Assembly: GCA_947650285.1 (NCBI GenBank)
Contig: CANTFL010000086.1
Coordinates: 248,001 to 312,000, forward strand
DNA length: 64,000 bases
Reading direction: 5' to 3'
From: Hyaloperonospora brassicae
Lineage: Eukaryota; Oomycota; Peronosporomycetes; Peronosporales; Peronosporaceae
The notes beneath the pieces are model-generated. The model was given only the letters and a program-made list of their open reading frames with translations, was not told the origin of the DNA and made no database searches. Positions within the stretch are counted from its first letter, which is position 1. Every line of letters starts with the position of its first letter. The position numbers and the translations under genes were made by a program. Positions 29,233 to 41,190 of this stretch are shown one piece after another.

Positions 29233-30186
29233 ATGGACATGGCAACGACTCGTAGCGTCTCGATACCCACTGGTTCCAGTGCAGCAGCGAGGTACTACTA
29301 CTTTATGTATGCGCAGAACGAAGACACTATTGCCGTTACTGCTACGAGTGATGACAATGACGTCGAGGGGTCGTGTCCAAGTGCGGCTGCTTTCGAGTCG
29401 AGTGGCGGTGATGCAGAGCAAGTGCCGCGTCTACGGCTGCGTGAGCTGAGCTGGAAGAATCGTGCGCGATTCGTCGAGATGATGGAGCGCCACTCGTTCG
29501 TGGTGCTGACTGACATTGGCTCGCCGCTAGAAGAGATCCATGGCCAAGTGCTCCAGCAGTTCGACAAGTTCTTTACGAGCAACGACGAGGACTGGAAGAC
29601 CGGGTGCACCAGCAAACACATCTATCGCAACGAGCATGGCAAGCCATTCTGGTATGCTGGCTACGAGCACACGAGTGTACGCGACTGCTTCCGCGTGGCT
29701 TGTGGGGACATGTCGCGGCTGGTGTGGCCGTCGCCCGCGTTCCAAACGCATTGGCTGTCGTTGCAGCGCCATATGCAGCGTATTTGCGATCGTGCGCTAA
29801 GCTTGACTGTTGGCTACGACGTCGAGCCTAGCCACGCACGCTCGGACAAGGACCATTCGGTCTGCTACGGACTGCACTACCCGAATAGTGAGGGAAGTGG
29901 CCAATCGGAAACGGAGAACGTGTTCGAGCATGTGGATCCAAGTCTATACGTGGTAGAACCCGTGTCCAGTGTCGAGGGGTTAGATGTGTATGATCAACAT
30001 TCCAAGCAATGGCTGAAGGTTGAAAAGGTGTGCGCGCCCGGTAGAGAGATTGTGCTCTTCTGTGGTCATGCCCTGAATCGCGCCACGCAAGGTCGCATAC
30101 CAGGAACGTTGCATCGGGTTCGTCGCACCGCAGATCGCCGCTTTTGTATCGTGTACGAGCAGAAGTATGAGGAGTACTTCCTTTGA
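29233..30186 (+). CDS. 2-oxoglutarate/Fe(II)-dependent dioxygenase (isopenicillin-N-synthase-like)
   Basis: Single exon, 317 residues. Expected fold: a DIOX_N-like start (FVEMMERHSFVVLTDIGSPL) and a jelly-roll core. Likely iron ligands are His233 and Asp235 in EHVDPSLYVV and His294 in GTLHRVRR; Arg302 or Arg303, before FCIVYEQ, is placed to bind 2-oxoglutarate. These spacings fit the H-x-D...H family. The substrate cannot be read from sequence; relatives act in small-molecule or hormone metabolism in plants and fungi. It is the last intact gene before the transposon island. No signal peptide. ATG 29233 is the first in-frame start before conserved sequence; its Met-Asp-Met context leaves 29239 as an alternative. 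Confidence 0.8.
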   Translation: MDMATTRSVSIPTGSSAAARYYYFMYAQNEDTIAVTATSDDNDVEGSCPSAAAFESSGGDAEQVPRLRLRELSWKNRARFVEMMERHSFVVLTDIGSPLEEIHGQVLQQFDKFFTSNDEDWKTGCTSKHIYRNEHGKPFWYAGYEHTSVRDCFRVACGDMSRLVWPSPAFQTHWLSLQRHMQRICDRALSLTVGYDVEPSHARSDKDHSVCYGLHYPNSEGSGQSETENVFEHVDPSLYVVEPVSSVEGLDVYDQHSKQWLKVEKVCAPGREIVLFCGHALNRATQGRIPGTLHRVRRTADRRFCIVYEQKYEEYFL

Positions 30187-31930
30187 CAGCACATGATACG
30201 ACATCCCGTGGAAGGCACGTTCAGAAGATTGGCTAGAGCAGGTAGCATGCACCACACGCCTGCTCAGGTGAAAGGTTCCGAGTGTCAATCCTGGATTCGT
30301 GAGTAAGCATGCTCGTATTCACATCTGATCAGCTCCTCCAGGTCAAACGCACAATCAGCAAGAGAATGAACAAGACCGGGGCCTGTTGCTTGCTAACCGC
30401 ACGATGTGAACAATCGGTGAAGGCGTTGAAGCTATCAATGTGGCAGCAAGTCGCTACGAGCGGAATGACTAGTGTTCTCGATAGTAGTAACAAAGGTACG
30501 TGTGTACGGCATCAAATGCTTCAGTACATTTTCCGACGTTTTGTTCGCGACTACTAGCGACAACATATCACCAATTCGTCGGCATTCATGTACGCTTTAC
30601 AAGAAGCTTTTCGTCAAAAGCGTTGACGCAAGATCTCAATCGTTTTTCTGCTGGTGTATTAACCAGTCGCGATTAAGCCAATTGTACTAACACTTTAACG
30701 TATGTTCAGCCGTCGCAATATATAGCAGGCCACGAAAGTAGGCGTTTGGTATGGCACAATGAAAAGACCGCCAACCTCATGTCTAATATCTACTATTCCT
30801 TCATCAAGCCTCTTCGGTTCCGTCCAATACGACAAAGTTCAATCGCGGGGATCGTGACTGCACTTCTTAGTCCCGATCGCTAGGTCTTCTGATCTCAGAG
30901 ACGACTTGTTAAAAACGCACTTCTCTATTGTTAAGTAGTGCTTTACAATACAGTAGTAACAAACATGCTCGAAGAGGTGTGCTAGGGCAGTCAGAGTAGC
31001 AGCTACTGACTTGGAGCCTGTCGGCTTATTACCTTTGGTCAGCTTTGGCTGCAAAAATCAGCTTCGATGGACATTTAAAAAAAATAGAGAATGTTTGATA
31101 GTAGTTTAAATCCGATGACAGATTTTATTATATTTCGCCTACGGGGTAAAACCTACAGGTCTCCATCTGCTAACTTTTAGCCTCGATGGACACATTTTCT
31201 ACAAGTTAGCAAAGGTTATATATTATCGGATGGTAACGGCCTCATTCATATACTGTAGTAAAGTCAATAATCAAAGGATAAAAAAGTGAAACTTCTGCCG
31301 GGATTAGGTGATGTGTCGTGCAAATGCACTGTGGGATCGGATTATACTGTGTTAGTATGTTCCAGTATGAACAAGTGTGTACTAATTGTGTGATGTTGTG
31401 ATTATACCGCGTGTACACTTGTAGCCTCACATGGTCTGGTGGGGCAGCATGAACCGGTGCGAGCAAAAAATGAAGTTAAGCTTTCAGGTCCTGGTGTATA
31501 GGGTTCACCAGCACTGCCTGCCAGCAGTGACGTTCTTACTAATATAATATTGACACCAATAAGTCGATAAGAAGGACATCGCTGCTTCATCCGTCGGCTG
31601 ATTTAATGATCAAACAGAAGAGTAAAAGCACTTACCATAGAAACAATCATGCAAAGATGAAATAAATCACTCTTTATTTAACTGAATTGCCCTTTTGTAT
31701 CTTCACCTTTTTTATATTGTCCACAACCTCCACCAGAACCATCCACTTCCAACTCCGACCAAACAACCCCCAAAACTAGCGACAAAAGATCTCGAAAGTT
31801 TAGAGCCCAACAACACAGAGCATCACCTTTCGTTTGTAACCCTGGGTCAGGTTTTGCCGCAAGGTAATAGACACGTAGTCACCCTGGTCGTTTGCTGAGG
31901 TTACTGTCTTTGTGAGGATCAAGGTGTTAT
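30187..31930. other. AT-rich spacer at the left margin of the transposon island
   Basis: No supported gene. Base composition turns AT-rich from about 30.3 kb. A CT/CA-rich pyrimidine stretch at 31690-31790 may be leader sequence of the pogo-type element that follows. Confidence 0.4.
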
Positions 31931-31939
31931 TGTTATGCT

Positions 31940-33710
31940 GTCCTTTCCTCTCACTTACACAGATGTCTCAGACTCGCCTTACCAATGCTCAACGCCTGCA
32001 ATTTGCAAACATAAGGGTTTTAATCGCAGCATGAGCCAGAAGGCTGGGTATGCCTGGACGACAGAAGACTTCAATTTCCCCGAGGGCATGACACAGACTT
32101 CTATCAGCAACATCATCAAGAAACGTGCTGAGCTGGAGGCTTTGGACTCGGTCAGCCTTAACGCCAAGTGATAGCGCCTTGTTCAGCACCCAGTTGTGGA
32201 GAAGGCCATGGTCTTTTGGATGCTGCACGACCAGCATCGTGGAGTTATCCTCGCCAGGGATCTGATATGCAAAAACATCTTGAAGATACGTTGTATCGCT
32301 TGGAATCCCGTAGTGCGACATTAAGTTCTATCACAGATGGTTTCATACGTTCTAGCAACTTCACAATCTATGTGCAATCCGCATCCACGGGGATAGCGGA
32401 TCTATTGACATGGAGTCTTTGAACGAGGTCCTACCTAAGCTGACGACAGTAATTGCCGAATATCATCCCCGTAAAATGTACAACGTGGATGAGACAGGTA
32501 ATTTTGTGCCTTCTTTTGGTTAAAATTGAATAACTTTGATGACATGGCTTTCACAGGCATGTTTTACAGCATGGCACCGGATAGGACGATCGCCCAGAAA
32601 GAGGTCATAGGGCACAGAAAGGAAAAAGTAAATAATCTTTACACGTATTGATATATAAATTAAAAATCATCTGCTGACACGTTTATACCGATGCTCATCA
32701 CAGTAGCTTTAATCGCAAATGATGATGGGTCTAATAAGCTTTAGCCATTCTTCATCGGCCGGGCCAACAAACCGCGTTGTTTCAACATGAAGACAGGATA
32801 AAAGTTGGGATCTATCTACGGCACAACGTGAAAGCATGGATGACCGGGCAGATATTTCAGGAATAGATTCTCGATCATGACAAATTATGACGGTATGGTT
32901 GCAACCTTTTATTCCAACTGATTGTCATATTTATCTTGTAAAGATCTGACAAGTTTTGAGGATCAAGACAGGAATGTTCTCCTTGAATAGACAATGCGCC
33001 ATCCCACATTGTGGACGACCTGCAGCTTGTTAACCTCAAGGTCCAGCTTCTTCCGCTCAACACGACCGCAAATGTCCAACTAGTGAATGCCGGTATGATC
33101 GCCGCTTTAACAGGCCATCGGCGCTACTATATTCAGCACGCTCTATATTGCAACGAACGTAGCGAGATTGGTGATATCTACACAGTTGACTAGCTTGCAC
33201 CCATGCGCTGGTCTCCTTCTGCCTGGACATACAATTCGGCGCGAACGATCAAGAACTGCTTCGACCACACCATAATCTTTGCAAATACTGCCACGGGTTT
33301 ACACCAAGTAAAAAAATCAAGGACATGGAGGTAGGGTACGAGACAGAAAAGGCAGAGAGAGCTCTGTAGCAGGACCTAGAAAACAAGCTAAAACAGCTTC
33401 CGCTCCGCAATACTCTGGCTTTAAGGGTGCTACTTAACCCGCCGAAGACGAATAGAGTTTTCAGGCATATCTCAGTATAAAAGAGATTATGTACGCATTG
33501 CAGGAGGCGATAAAAAGGGAAAGAAGGAGTTGCAGCAGAGGAGAAGGCATTTACAGACAAATTAACCCATTTGGAGAAGATCACCATCTTACGTAGTACC
33601 TGTTGCTTGCTTAATCTATACCATAAAACGCACCATTCTGCGTTCAAGGTACTCCGCAGCCTCCAGGATGACATTCGCAGTGACAACACCACACAAATCA
33701 CAATCGGTGC
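31940..33710 (+). mobile_element. pogo/Tigger-type DNA transposon relic (DDE transposase pseudogene)
   Basis: Text of a pogo/jerky-like transposase is readable across frames. N-terminal helix-turn-helix: RLTNAQRLQF, then SQKAGYAWTTEDFN and TQTSISNIIKKRAELEAL. Next come VEKAMVFWMLHDQHRGVIL and the first catalytic block MYNVDETGMFYSM, formed across an apparent 62-base intron (about 32499-32560). The last catalytic region reads NLKVQLLPLNTTANVQLVNA then GMIAALTGHRRYYIQHALY. C-terminal text follows: MRWSPSAWTYNSARTIKNCF and LENKLKQLPLRNTLAL. Many stops and frame changes make it inactive. Terminal inverted repeats were not found by eye. Confidence 0.7.
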
Positions 33711-34339
33711 TTGGCTTAGTCAGGTTTACATCCCCATATTTGGTACAATCTTCCCCCTTTACAATTATATATGGATTATTGGCTATTGGTTATTAGTCAA
33801 AGGTTAGGGACCATAAAAAGACCTCGTTAGACGTCCAATAATACATAATAGCGGAGTCGATTAGTTATAGTGGGACAAGTTGTCAGAGGGAGACCTGTAC
33901 AACCATTGAAAGTCTATGTTGGGTTTTATTCTTGCAAAAAAACAGAAGCAGCAATAATGGCAGAATTATCACATTACATCGCTGAACCTTTCTGTGTAAA
34001 CCTAGTACCACTGCAAGCGAAGAGCAAATCCAGAATCCAGCAATAATTTGTGCAAAAATCCAGAATCCAGAACCATTTTGAGATCAGCTTACGCAGAACA
34101 CGAATATTGTTGAATATACTATTTGTTTGTGTAATTTGGTTAGTTAAAGTTAGGTCCATGTGCAAAGCATAACATTAAAATGATTAATATGTCTCTCAAA
34201 ACGGCGGCAGATCGACATGGAAGCGATTTACTTTACCAATGTAATGTCGAAAGGATGACAATTTTCAGACGGGCGCTGCTGCAACTAGGTTTGTACAAGA
34301 CTAATGTTCAACCACATTTAGTGCAAGGCCAATAGGTGT

Positions 34340-35850
34340 AGTTATACGAGCAAAACGTTTGTGTGCCCACAATCTGGATGCCCGTGGGACCTCCGAGTGA
34401 AGAGGCGACCGAGTATGGGTGCATCTTCTGGGCGCTACATGTCATCGCTAAACGATAGTCACTCGGATGTGTGCTACCGAGACAGCCAAGCCTTCATCAC
34501 GGCAAAACAAAATTCTTCACTACTTCCAATTCTGCCGCTCGAGGTGACAAGGGCATCAGGCGCAAAGCAATTGTGGCGCTAATCCGCATCCGTGACGGTT
34601 CTGACCTCAAACTATCGAAACAAGACTTACGAAGCCAAAGAAGCGGTCTTTAACATGATGGTAAGCAAATGGGTCCCATCTTTTTGGCTTCGATTTCCGC
34701 ATTCGGCTAAATTTAGGCACGTCAAGCAACCTAGCACTTTGGCGCTAGAATAGAATCAGTAAAACGATTTTGCGCTTGTTTGTGGTCTTTCGAATGTCTT
34801 GTAGCAGCCACACTAATAATGTACGGTGGTTGGCTTCGATGGAAAGAATCTGCGACAACGCAAATATAATGGCGTGATACCTTCTCGAATAGGTCGAGAC
34901 GGGAACAAAAAAATGTTACTTTGGCCACTGCCTTCGTGAATGTCGAGAACAAGGACAACATTTCGTGGTTTCTCATTCATTATTAAGGCTGGCATCGATT
35001 TAGTGAATGTCGCGATAATGTGTGATCGTAGGAAAATTCAAGATGCCGTGAAACAAGTGCATTCAATCACAAGTATCAGCCTTCAGATTCGATTCTGTAC
35101 CTTGCATATATTGCGCAATATCAAGCGCAATTCTAAATGTTTTGGTACCGACTTCAATAATGCCGTGTGGAACACACAGTCAGCAGAGTTCGAGATCGAC
35201 TATAACTCTGCTTTTACGGCGGAACTACCAAAGATTGGAGATGATGTTGCCGCATACATTGGGACACTGTACCTATTTATTGGACTTTATTTGCGAGTAT
35301 GCAAATCGAAGGTATTGATGAAAACATAAGTCTTCGTAATTTACGACGTTTAGCTTAGAATTGCCCACAAGCACGCAACACCAAGACCTTCTTGCACCGC
35401 CTAAGGTTACGTTTTCTTTTTTCGGGTGGCGCACTAATTATGTTGTAGAAAGCGATAGCAATATCATTATCGTCCATCGTATTCGTGATGCGGCGCCTCT
35501 GGAGGCAGTAAAGTTTTCACCCAGGGTACTATGGAACAGTTTTTATGTGTCAAGATCAAAAAAATAAAAGGTCTGTAGAAAAGCTTACTTTGACTACTCA
35601 TGCGCGATCTCTTTGAAAAAATTAGGCAACTGCGGGTGGACGTGAAGTTTCTCGGTCGTCCCTCAATATATGGTTTGCCTTGAAACGAGGCTACACTAGA
35701 CATCGGCGCATTGATGGTAAAGATTTAAGTTTCTCATGCCCAACTTACATGCAAATGAGTTACCTTGCTGCCACCTCATCGCCGTATTTCATGCCAATGG
35801 GTCTACAATAGACGTAACTGTTAGAATGTGTATCTGACCCTGATACACTT
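34340..35850 (+). mobile_element. MULE (Mutator-like) transposase relic
   Basis: Starts with a zinc-finger-like block, VCPQSGCPWDLRVKRR with later His and Cys residues. The core text is VNVAIMCDRRKIQDAVKQV followed by FCTLHILRNIKRNSKCFG and NTQSAEFEIDYNSAF (34990-35220), the layout of the MULE DDE region with its C-x-x-H block. A C-terminal piece, MRDLFEKIRQLRVDVKFLG (35599-35656), resembles the segment before the SWIM finger. Stops and frame changes are frequent, so it is non-functional. Confidence 0.55.
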
Positions 35851-37870
35851 GTGCACGTGAAGGAAAAATGAGGACTATATAAAATTTGGGTGTTATCAAC
35901 TGGTATTCTTTTCCATCCCTAATGGCGTTTTCCGTCCCCACATAACGACCTCATCAGTGCTAACTGTAACACCATTCTGTTTTAGTACAACGACCTGATA
36001 TGTCCTTATCTTAGTTTCTTCATCGATGTCAGGACCACTTCATACGTACATCAGGACTGGCGCTGACTCTGCGTAATCAACCAACAAAGAATCATATCGA
36101 GGTCCTCACGGTCTTGATAACGTCCTTCCTATAACACTTACAGGTATTGAACGCACAGCGAGGTCCAGCACATCGAATAAAGTCAAATTAAATTAAAATG
36201 CGGAGTACGGCGAACTTCGTCCCTGTACCTCGGATGGTGAGTTGTATCAATCCGCTGGGCGCGCGCTACGTCCCCTCTTCTGTCAGATGAAAAAAAAACA
36301 ATTGCCTTATAATATTTTCTTCTATCACGTGCAGATAGAATAACATCCGCTCGTGTATCTTATCACCACATGGAATGCATCCCTTGATGATGAGTGAGCA
36401 AACACCCTGGCAACGCAGAGGACTCTTCATTCTTTATAGACGCTTGTGGGTCGCCAAATAAGAAGTGGGCCGTTTATTTGTCATTGATAGTGTGCGCAAA
36501 GAGATAAAACCAACGGGTCCTTAAAAATCGAAAGTCTCGCAAACACACACGCAGTTTCATACAATGTGGAGGTTGGGCATAGTTTCTTCCCGATTATTCG
36601 TGTTCTGCGTGGACTCGTCTCAGGAATGTTGCTAAATTATGTACTTTTGCACAAATTTAATGCTGGATTCTGAATTGCTCGCTATCGAACAGGCTGTAAG
36701 CCCAAGCTAACACGACACAGGTACCCCCAAATGTTATATCATTTTACTTCTGACAGGTCATCAAGGTTGAGTGTCAACGACAACACCTGTTTCCGGTAAG
36801 ACCGACTTCACCTGATTGTCATTTACGTGACGACATGAAAATTGAGACCAGAAGCGTCTGAAACTACGTGGAATATCAGGGCGTATCTAAACATGAGACC
36901 GGTAGATATGTCTCACATGAACACTATCATGAAGGAGTATTCTATGATCATCCATAACATGTTAAAATAATCACGGTGTCTGAACGGTCTTGTGCCAATA
37001 TACAAGTATCGATGAAGGTAACCCATCATAGTGAAATTATAATGCATTCGAGTGTCGTGTAGTATCGTTACTAAGCATTAAATTAAAGCTTGTAAACTAG
37101 CCCCATTAATGGCGTTTCCCGCTGACATGTTTTGTCGTAATGCGATCGCCCGCAGTTGATGCATTCCACATTCTTAGAACGTTTAGACGCTCCGTAATGG
37201 AAAAGTCATCTCTCCACGGAATACTGCTGTATTGCGCTCCGCCCAAAGACGCACTTGGCAAACAGGCAGAACACAGGATACATAAATTTGTTGAATAGTG
37301 CATCAGGCCTCGCTATATCCATCGTGAAATCGATGCTGCAAACGCTACCGAAAATGTTGTGACACCGGTGGTTCCTGACGACCTGCGCAGTGCCAAAAAT
37401 AGTTTGGCAGTCCTAATTGGCCCACTCCTTCTCCGGTCCAGCGGCTACTTAATTTTATCCAGCAAGCTTTTGCAGTCAGAAAGTCCTGGTAAATTGAGCC
37501 GACGTCTATGTTAAACCCTTGCACCGCTCGAGTAACCTAAAGCTATTATTGGCGGGGAGCCGATCATAATAAAGATTTAGCTACGTGGTGGCAACCCGAG
37601 ACAGATATAGACCTGATACACAGCAAATCTAATGGCTTTCTTAAGATCTGGATGGCCGTTTTTGCGTCGCTGCAATCCACACATTCACTCGCGTTTGCCC
37701 CTCAAAGCGGTTGATCCAGGTCTGAAGAGCCTTATGAAGTTGTCGTTAATAATATTGAAGTGCCAGCATAAGAATTTTTTTCAAATCTGATGGTTTCCAT
37801 GGTCTCTGGCACACAACAAGGAAAATGATAGGGATCCGGACGGGCAAGAAGAAATAGTCTGCGCGCGGAC
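35851..37870. other. AT-rich region without recognisable genes
   Basis: Stop codons are dense in all frames and I see no coding-like text. Probably old, eroded transposon sequence. Confidence 0.4.
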
Positions 37871-39800
37871 GTTGCCACCAGATAGGTGCCTCGCGCATAG
37901 AAGAATACCGAGATCCCGAAAAATCTTCCTGAGAAAATTGATGGAGGCCGTTGTCGCCGAGATATATTTGGATCTGGAAGGGCGCACGGAGTTTTTGGAC
38001 GTGGCTTGTACCAACCACCAAGTTGTCAGGTACACGTATCCACAGGTAATCGCGAAGGGGTGGCAGACTAGCATTAATTTTAATGGTGGCGATGTCAGTG
38101 TGTAAGGGGTATTGATGCTCGGAGTAGCAAGAAATATGGTGGCAGCCTACCGCCGCAATTTAGATTGAAAATGTCTTTCATTCTCATTCTTTTATCGAGA
38201 CATTCGATAAAGAAGCCAAGGTCCGGTGCGCTGGATGCCAAAGTCGCGCAGAGGGCAAAGCTTACGCGGGAGAACTTGAACCACTTGAGAGTCCTTTCAA
38301 AAGTATTTAGAATCCACGAGTTATCTCGCCATAGTAAGGGGTCCCCGAAACGCCTTTTAGCCCGCCTTATCGGTTCCGTGGTAGCTGCGTCTTCCGGAAA
38401 GTTTTCGCGATTCCGTATAATTGATGCCCAACTTCCAATTAGCCACTCGCCTAACGTAATTAGTCCGACGAAATGTGCATCCTCACGAGAGCGCAGAGCC
38501 GATACCGGATCTGGTGTTGGTGACAGTAAGCTCCTAAGATCGTACATCACGTGGTCGCAGAGAGTACGCTGTCCTAGAGGCTGTCTGAACGTTTTGATAA
38601 AGCGCTGAGATTATCGATCAGACGGATAGAGCTGCGAGTATGATGCCTCTACGCCCAAGATGAAGAGAACTTATCCGTGGCGTACGTGAGCCATTTTCGC
38701 GCATGTTTTGTCCTTTGCGTTTTTATATCCACATCGAAAGTGCAATGTACACTTCACCTACCTGCGTCGGGAAACGAGGAGGCCAGGATTCATCATATCT
38801 CGTCTGAACCCCTGCCTCAGTGGTATGTTTCCATAGACATTCATTATGCATCAGGTCTATCTCCTTGCTCTCACAGGCCGTAATTTCGAAGAAAACCGCC
38901 GTTACAGGACTGCTGGTAGGATAATAATATTAATGTTTAAATTCCCCATGTTGCACACTGACCACCACCGTCATATCCATAAGATGCCGACGGCGGCAGC
39001 GTTGTGCCCAGGTACGGTTGACAATAGAACCAGTGAAGATTTCGTTCCCAGGTAGCGGGTCGTTTCCGCCGGGACCAACACCAAAATGTCTATGTACTGC
39101 TCAAGCCTCATCGCGGTGTTAGCAAAGAAACGACTAATTTTTAACGGTTGCGCGTTGAGGCGAAATAAATCTGTAAATCGGTGGAAGAACCGCAGCGATG
39201 AATCATTTGTTTCGATCGCTAAAAAATAGAGTTGAATCAATAGCAAAGTCTCTATCGATCTGCCCATTGCCCATATCTTCCAGAAGGGACATTACGTTGA
39301 GACATGGAGATTGATGATTCTCCAGGCCCAGTTACATCACCACCGAGAGAATCGACAATTAAATAAAGAACAAACTTTTTGGATAATGGATTACACGACA
39401 AGGGAGTTCTGCTTTTAATTATTGATATATTCCCGAGCGAATGTTTCATTGTGAATGCGCTGAATGATCTGGGTAAGTTAGTCGTCAATATGGAAGTTTC
39501 GCAATGCTGCGTAGAGCAACTACCTGTTTAAAAAGTTTTAAACCTTAAGAAAACCAATCAACAACATGACCCGACTCGCGTTGGTTATTCGATCCTCTTT
39601 ATACGGAGTCCAGCTATATGGGCAAGCATCATGGTTTCTAACCGTGGCACTTGCCTGCCCCGAACAAATTTCTGCTGCTAGTCTTCCACTAACGTCGACA
39701 TATATATCTGCAAGAGCGTCGCCAAACCTCCGCAAAAATTTTGTGACTAGTTTGTAGCAGAGAGATTGGTATATCGTCATGAGCATCTGCCAAACATATC
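37870..39800 (-). mobile_element. LINE-like (non-LTR) retrotransposon relic
   Basis: Minus-strand frames 39786-39538, 39488-39252, 39267-38971 and 38550-38095 run in order and contain text reminiscent of LINE reverse transcriptase tails: RLEQYIDILVLVPAETTRYL ending in the RYLG-type motif, preceded by FHRFTDLFRLNAQPLKISRF. A plus-strand piece at 37910-38060 (FLRKLMEAVVAEIYLDLEGR) resembles the minus-strand piece FLRRFGDALADIYVDVSGR at about 39735-39680, hinting at two related copies in opposite orientation. The YxDD box was not found, so the family call is tentative. Confidence 0.35.
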
Positions 39801-41190
39801 TTTTAAGCAGCGAATAACCAGAGCTTCTTATTAGAAAGGCGACAGTGACAATTCCTGTAAACGTTTCTTTTTGACCTCCAGGAGAGAGAACACCATGCTT
39901 GCTGAGTTATCCTTACAGAAGTCGTCGTTTAGACCACCTACGCCTGATATTTTATGTCGGCTAAATTCTAAATTGGTCTGTAAAACGTTATTTTAGTTAT
40001 ACCCGATATGAGGAGGTCTTTGGCCGCAAAGAACAGCATTATATCGGCTCGGATAGCGATAAAGTCTTGGATCGCACCGTTAAGCGTTGGCAGAGACTAT
40101 GTACGATATCTAATGCCTAGAAGCGGCGACCACACGGCTGAAAATCTAGTGGCGATCGACATTGGTCGTGTAAATGCAATGCCTTGTAGATTGTTGACTC
40201 TGGACACAGTTTGATAGCGTTCCCAGCCGAAACGCGCTTGGAGAAATACTGAAGGATAGCAGTTGCCAATAAATCTTCTACGCAACGGTGGACATGAAGG
40301 CAACAGATTGAGAGTACAAGGGATCTTTCCTCAGAAAAGGATACCAAAGGGAAAGAGGTCTTGAAGGCAACAAGACTCTATGCGAAAAAGGCCCGCAGAA
40401 CCTACCGACGAATATTCATCGCCAGGGTACCGGTTAAACGGTGCAGACAGGAGAAGACCGCGGTCCCTCATTGGAAGGTCTGGTCCTTAGGGTGAGAACT
40501 CGGCCCCTCATCGGTAGACCCCGGTACTTCGTTGGTGGAATCTGACCCTCAAGGTTCGGCTGTCTCTTGACCCTTCATATTAAGAGTCAGGGCATATGGC
40601 AAGGATAGAGCAAATGAGTTAAATGATATAGCTATATGGAATACTGCTTCATTCACGATCTACCTGGCACGTCTTCGTCGTGCTTACACGAAGTCTGCCT
40701 GCTTTTAAGGAAAAGGGGTAAACTTTGACCACCTCGTTGAAGATAGTGGCGTGGCAAGACCAAGTGCAAGTTGGAATTTTCAGCAAACAAATTGTTTTCA
40801 TTTGACCTGTGATTTCGTCGTGAAGCAAAATCCCAAAGGCCCGCTATTGGAAGCGGCCCCCCAACTTTGTGGTTATGGAACACAGCAATTGTCAGGTAAA
40901 TTTACATCTGGTACAACATATAATACCAGGAGTCAAAATCTTTCTTATGATTTGGCGATATGTCCATTCGCGACCATGTAGATCTAGTGCCCACCTACTG
41001 GTCCACCGAGTGAATCTTACCCATTGCGGTTCTTAGGTCTTACTCCCTCAAGACCAACATCTACATCCAAGTCGATCGAAGAGTGTGACCCGTCAGCAGA
41101 CGCATACAAAAGGTGAGTCAAGGTCCGCGGAGTCGAGGAACTCCTTTGCAAGTTGCCAGTCGGGCACATTGAGTGTTTTGGGGTCTCGTC
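39801..41190. other. eroded repeat DNA before the Copia pol region
   Basis: No gene. At 40465-40580 a loose tandem pattern is visible, with repeated pieces such as ccctcattgg, cccctcatcgg and acttcgttgg. May include the gag part of the following Copia element, but nothing is readable. Confidence 0.3.

Noticed and set aside
29128..29421. Minus-strand frame opposite the oxygenase start
   Set aside because: Shadow of the plus-strand gene and its leader.
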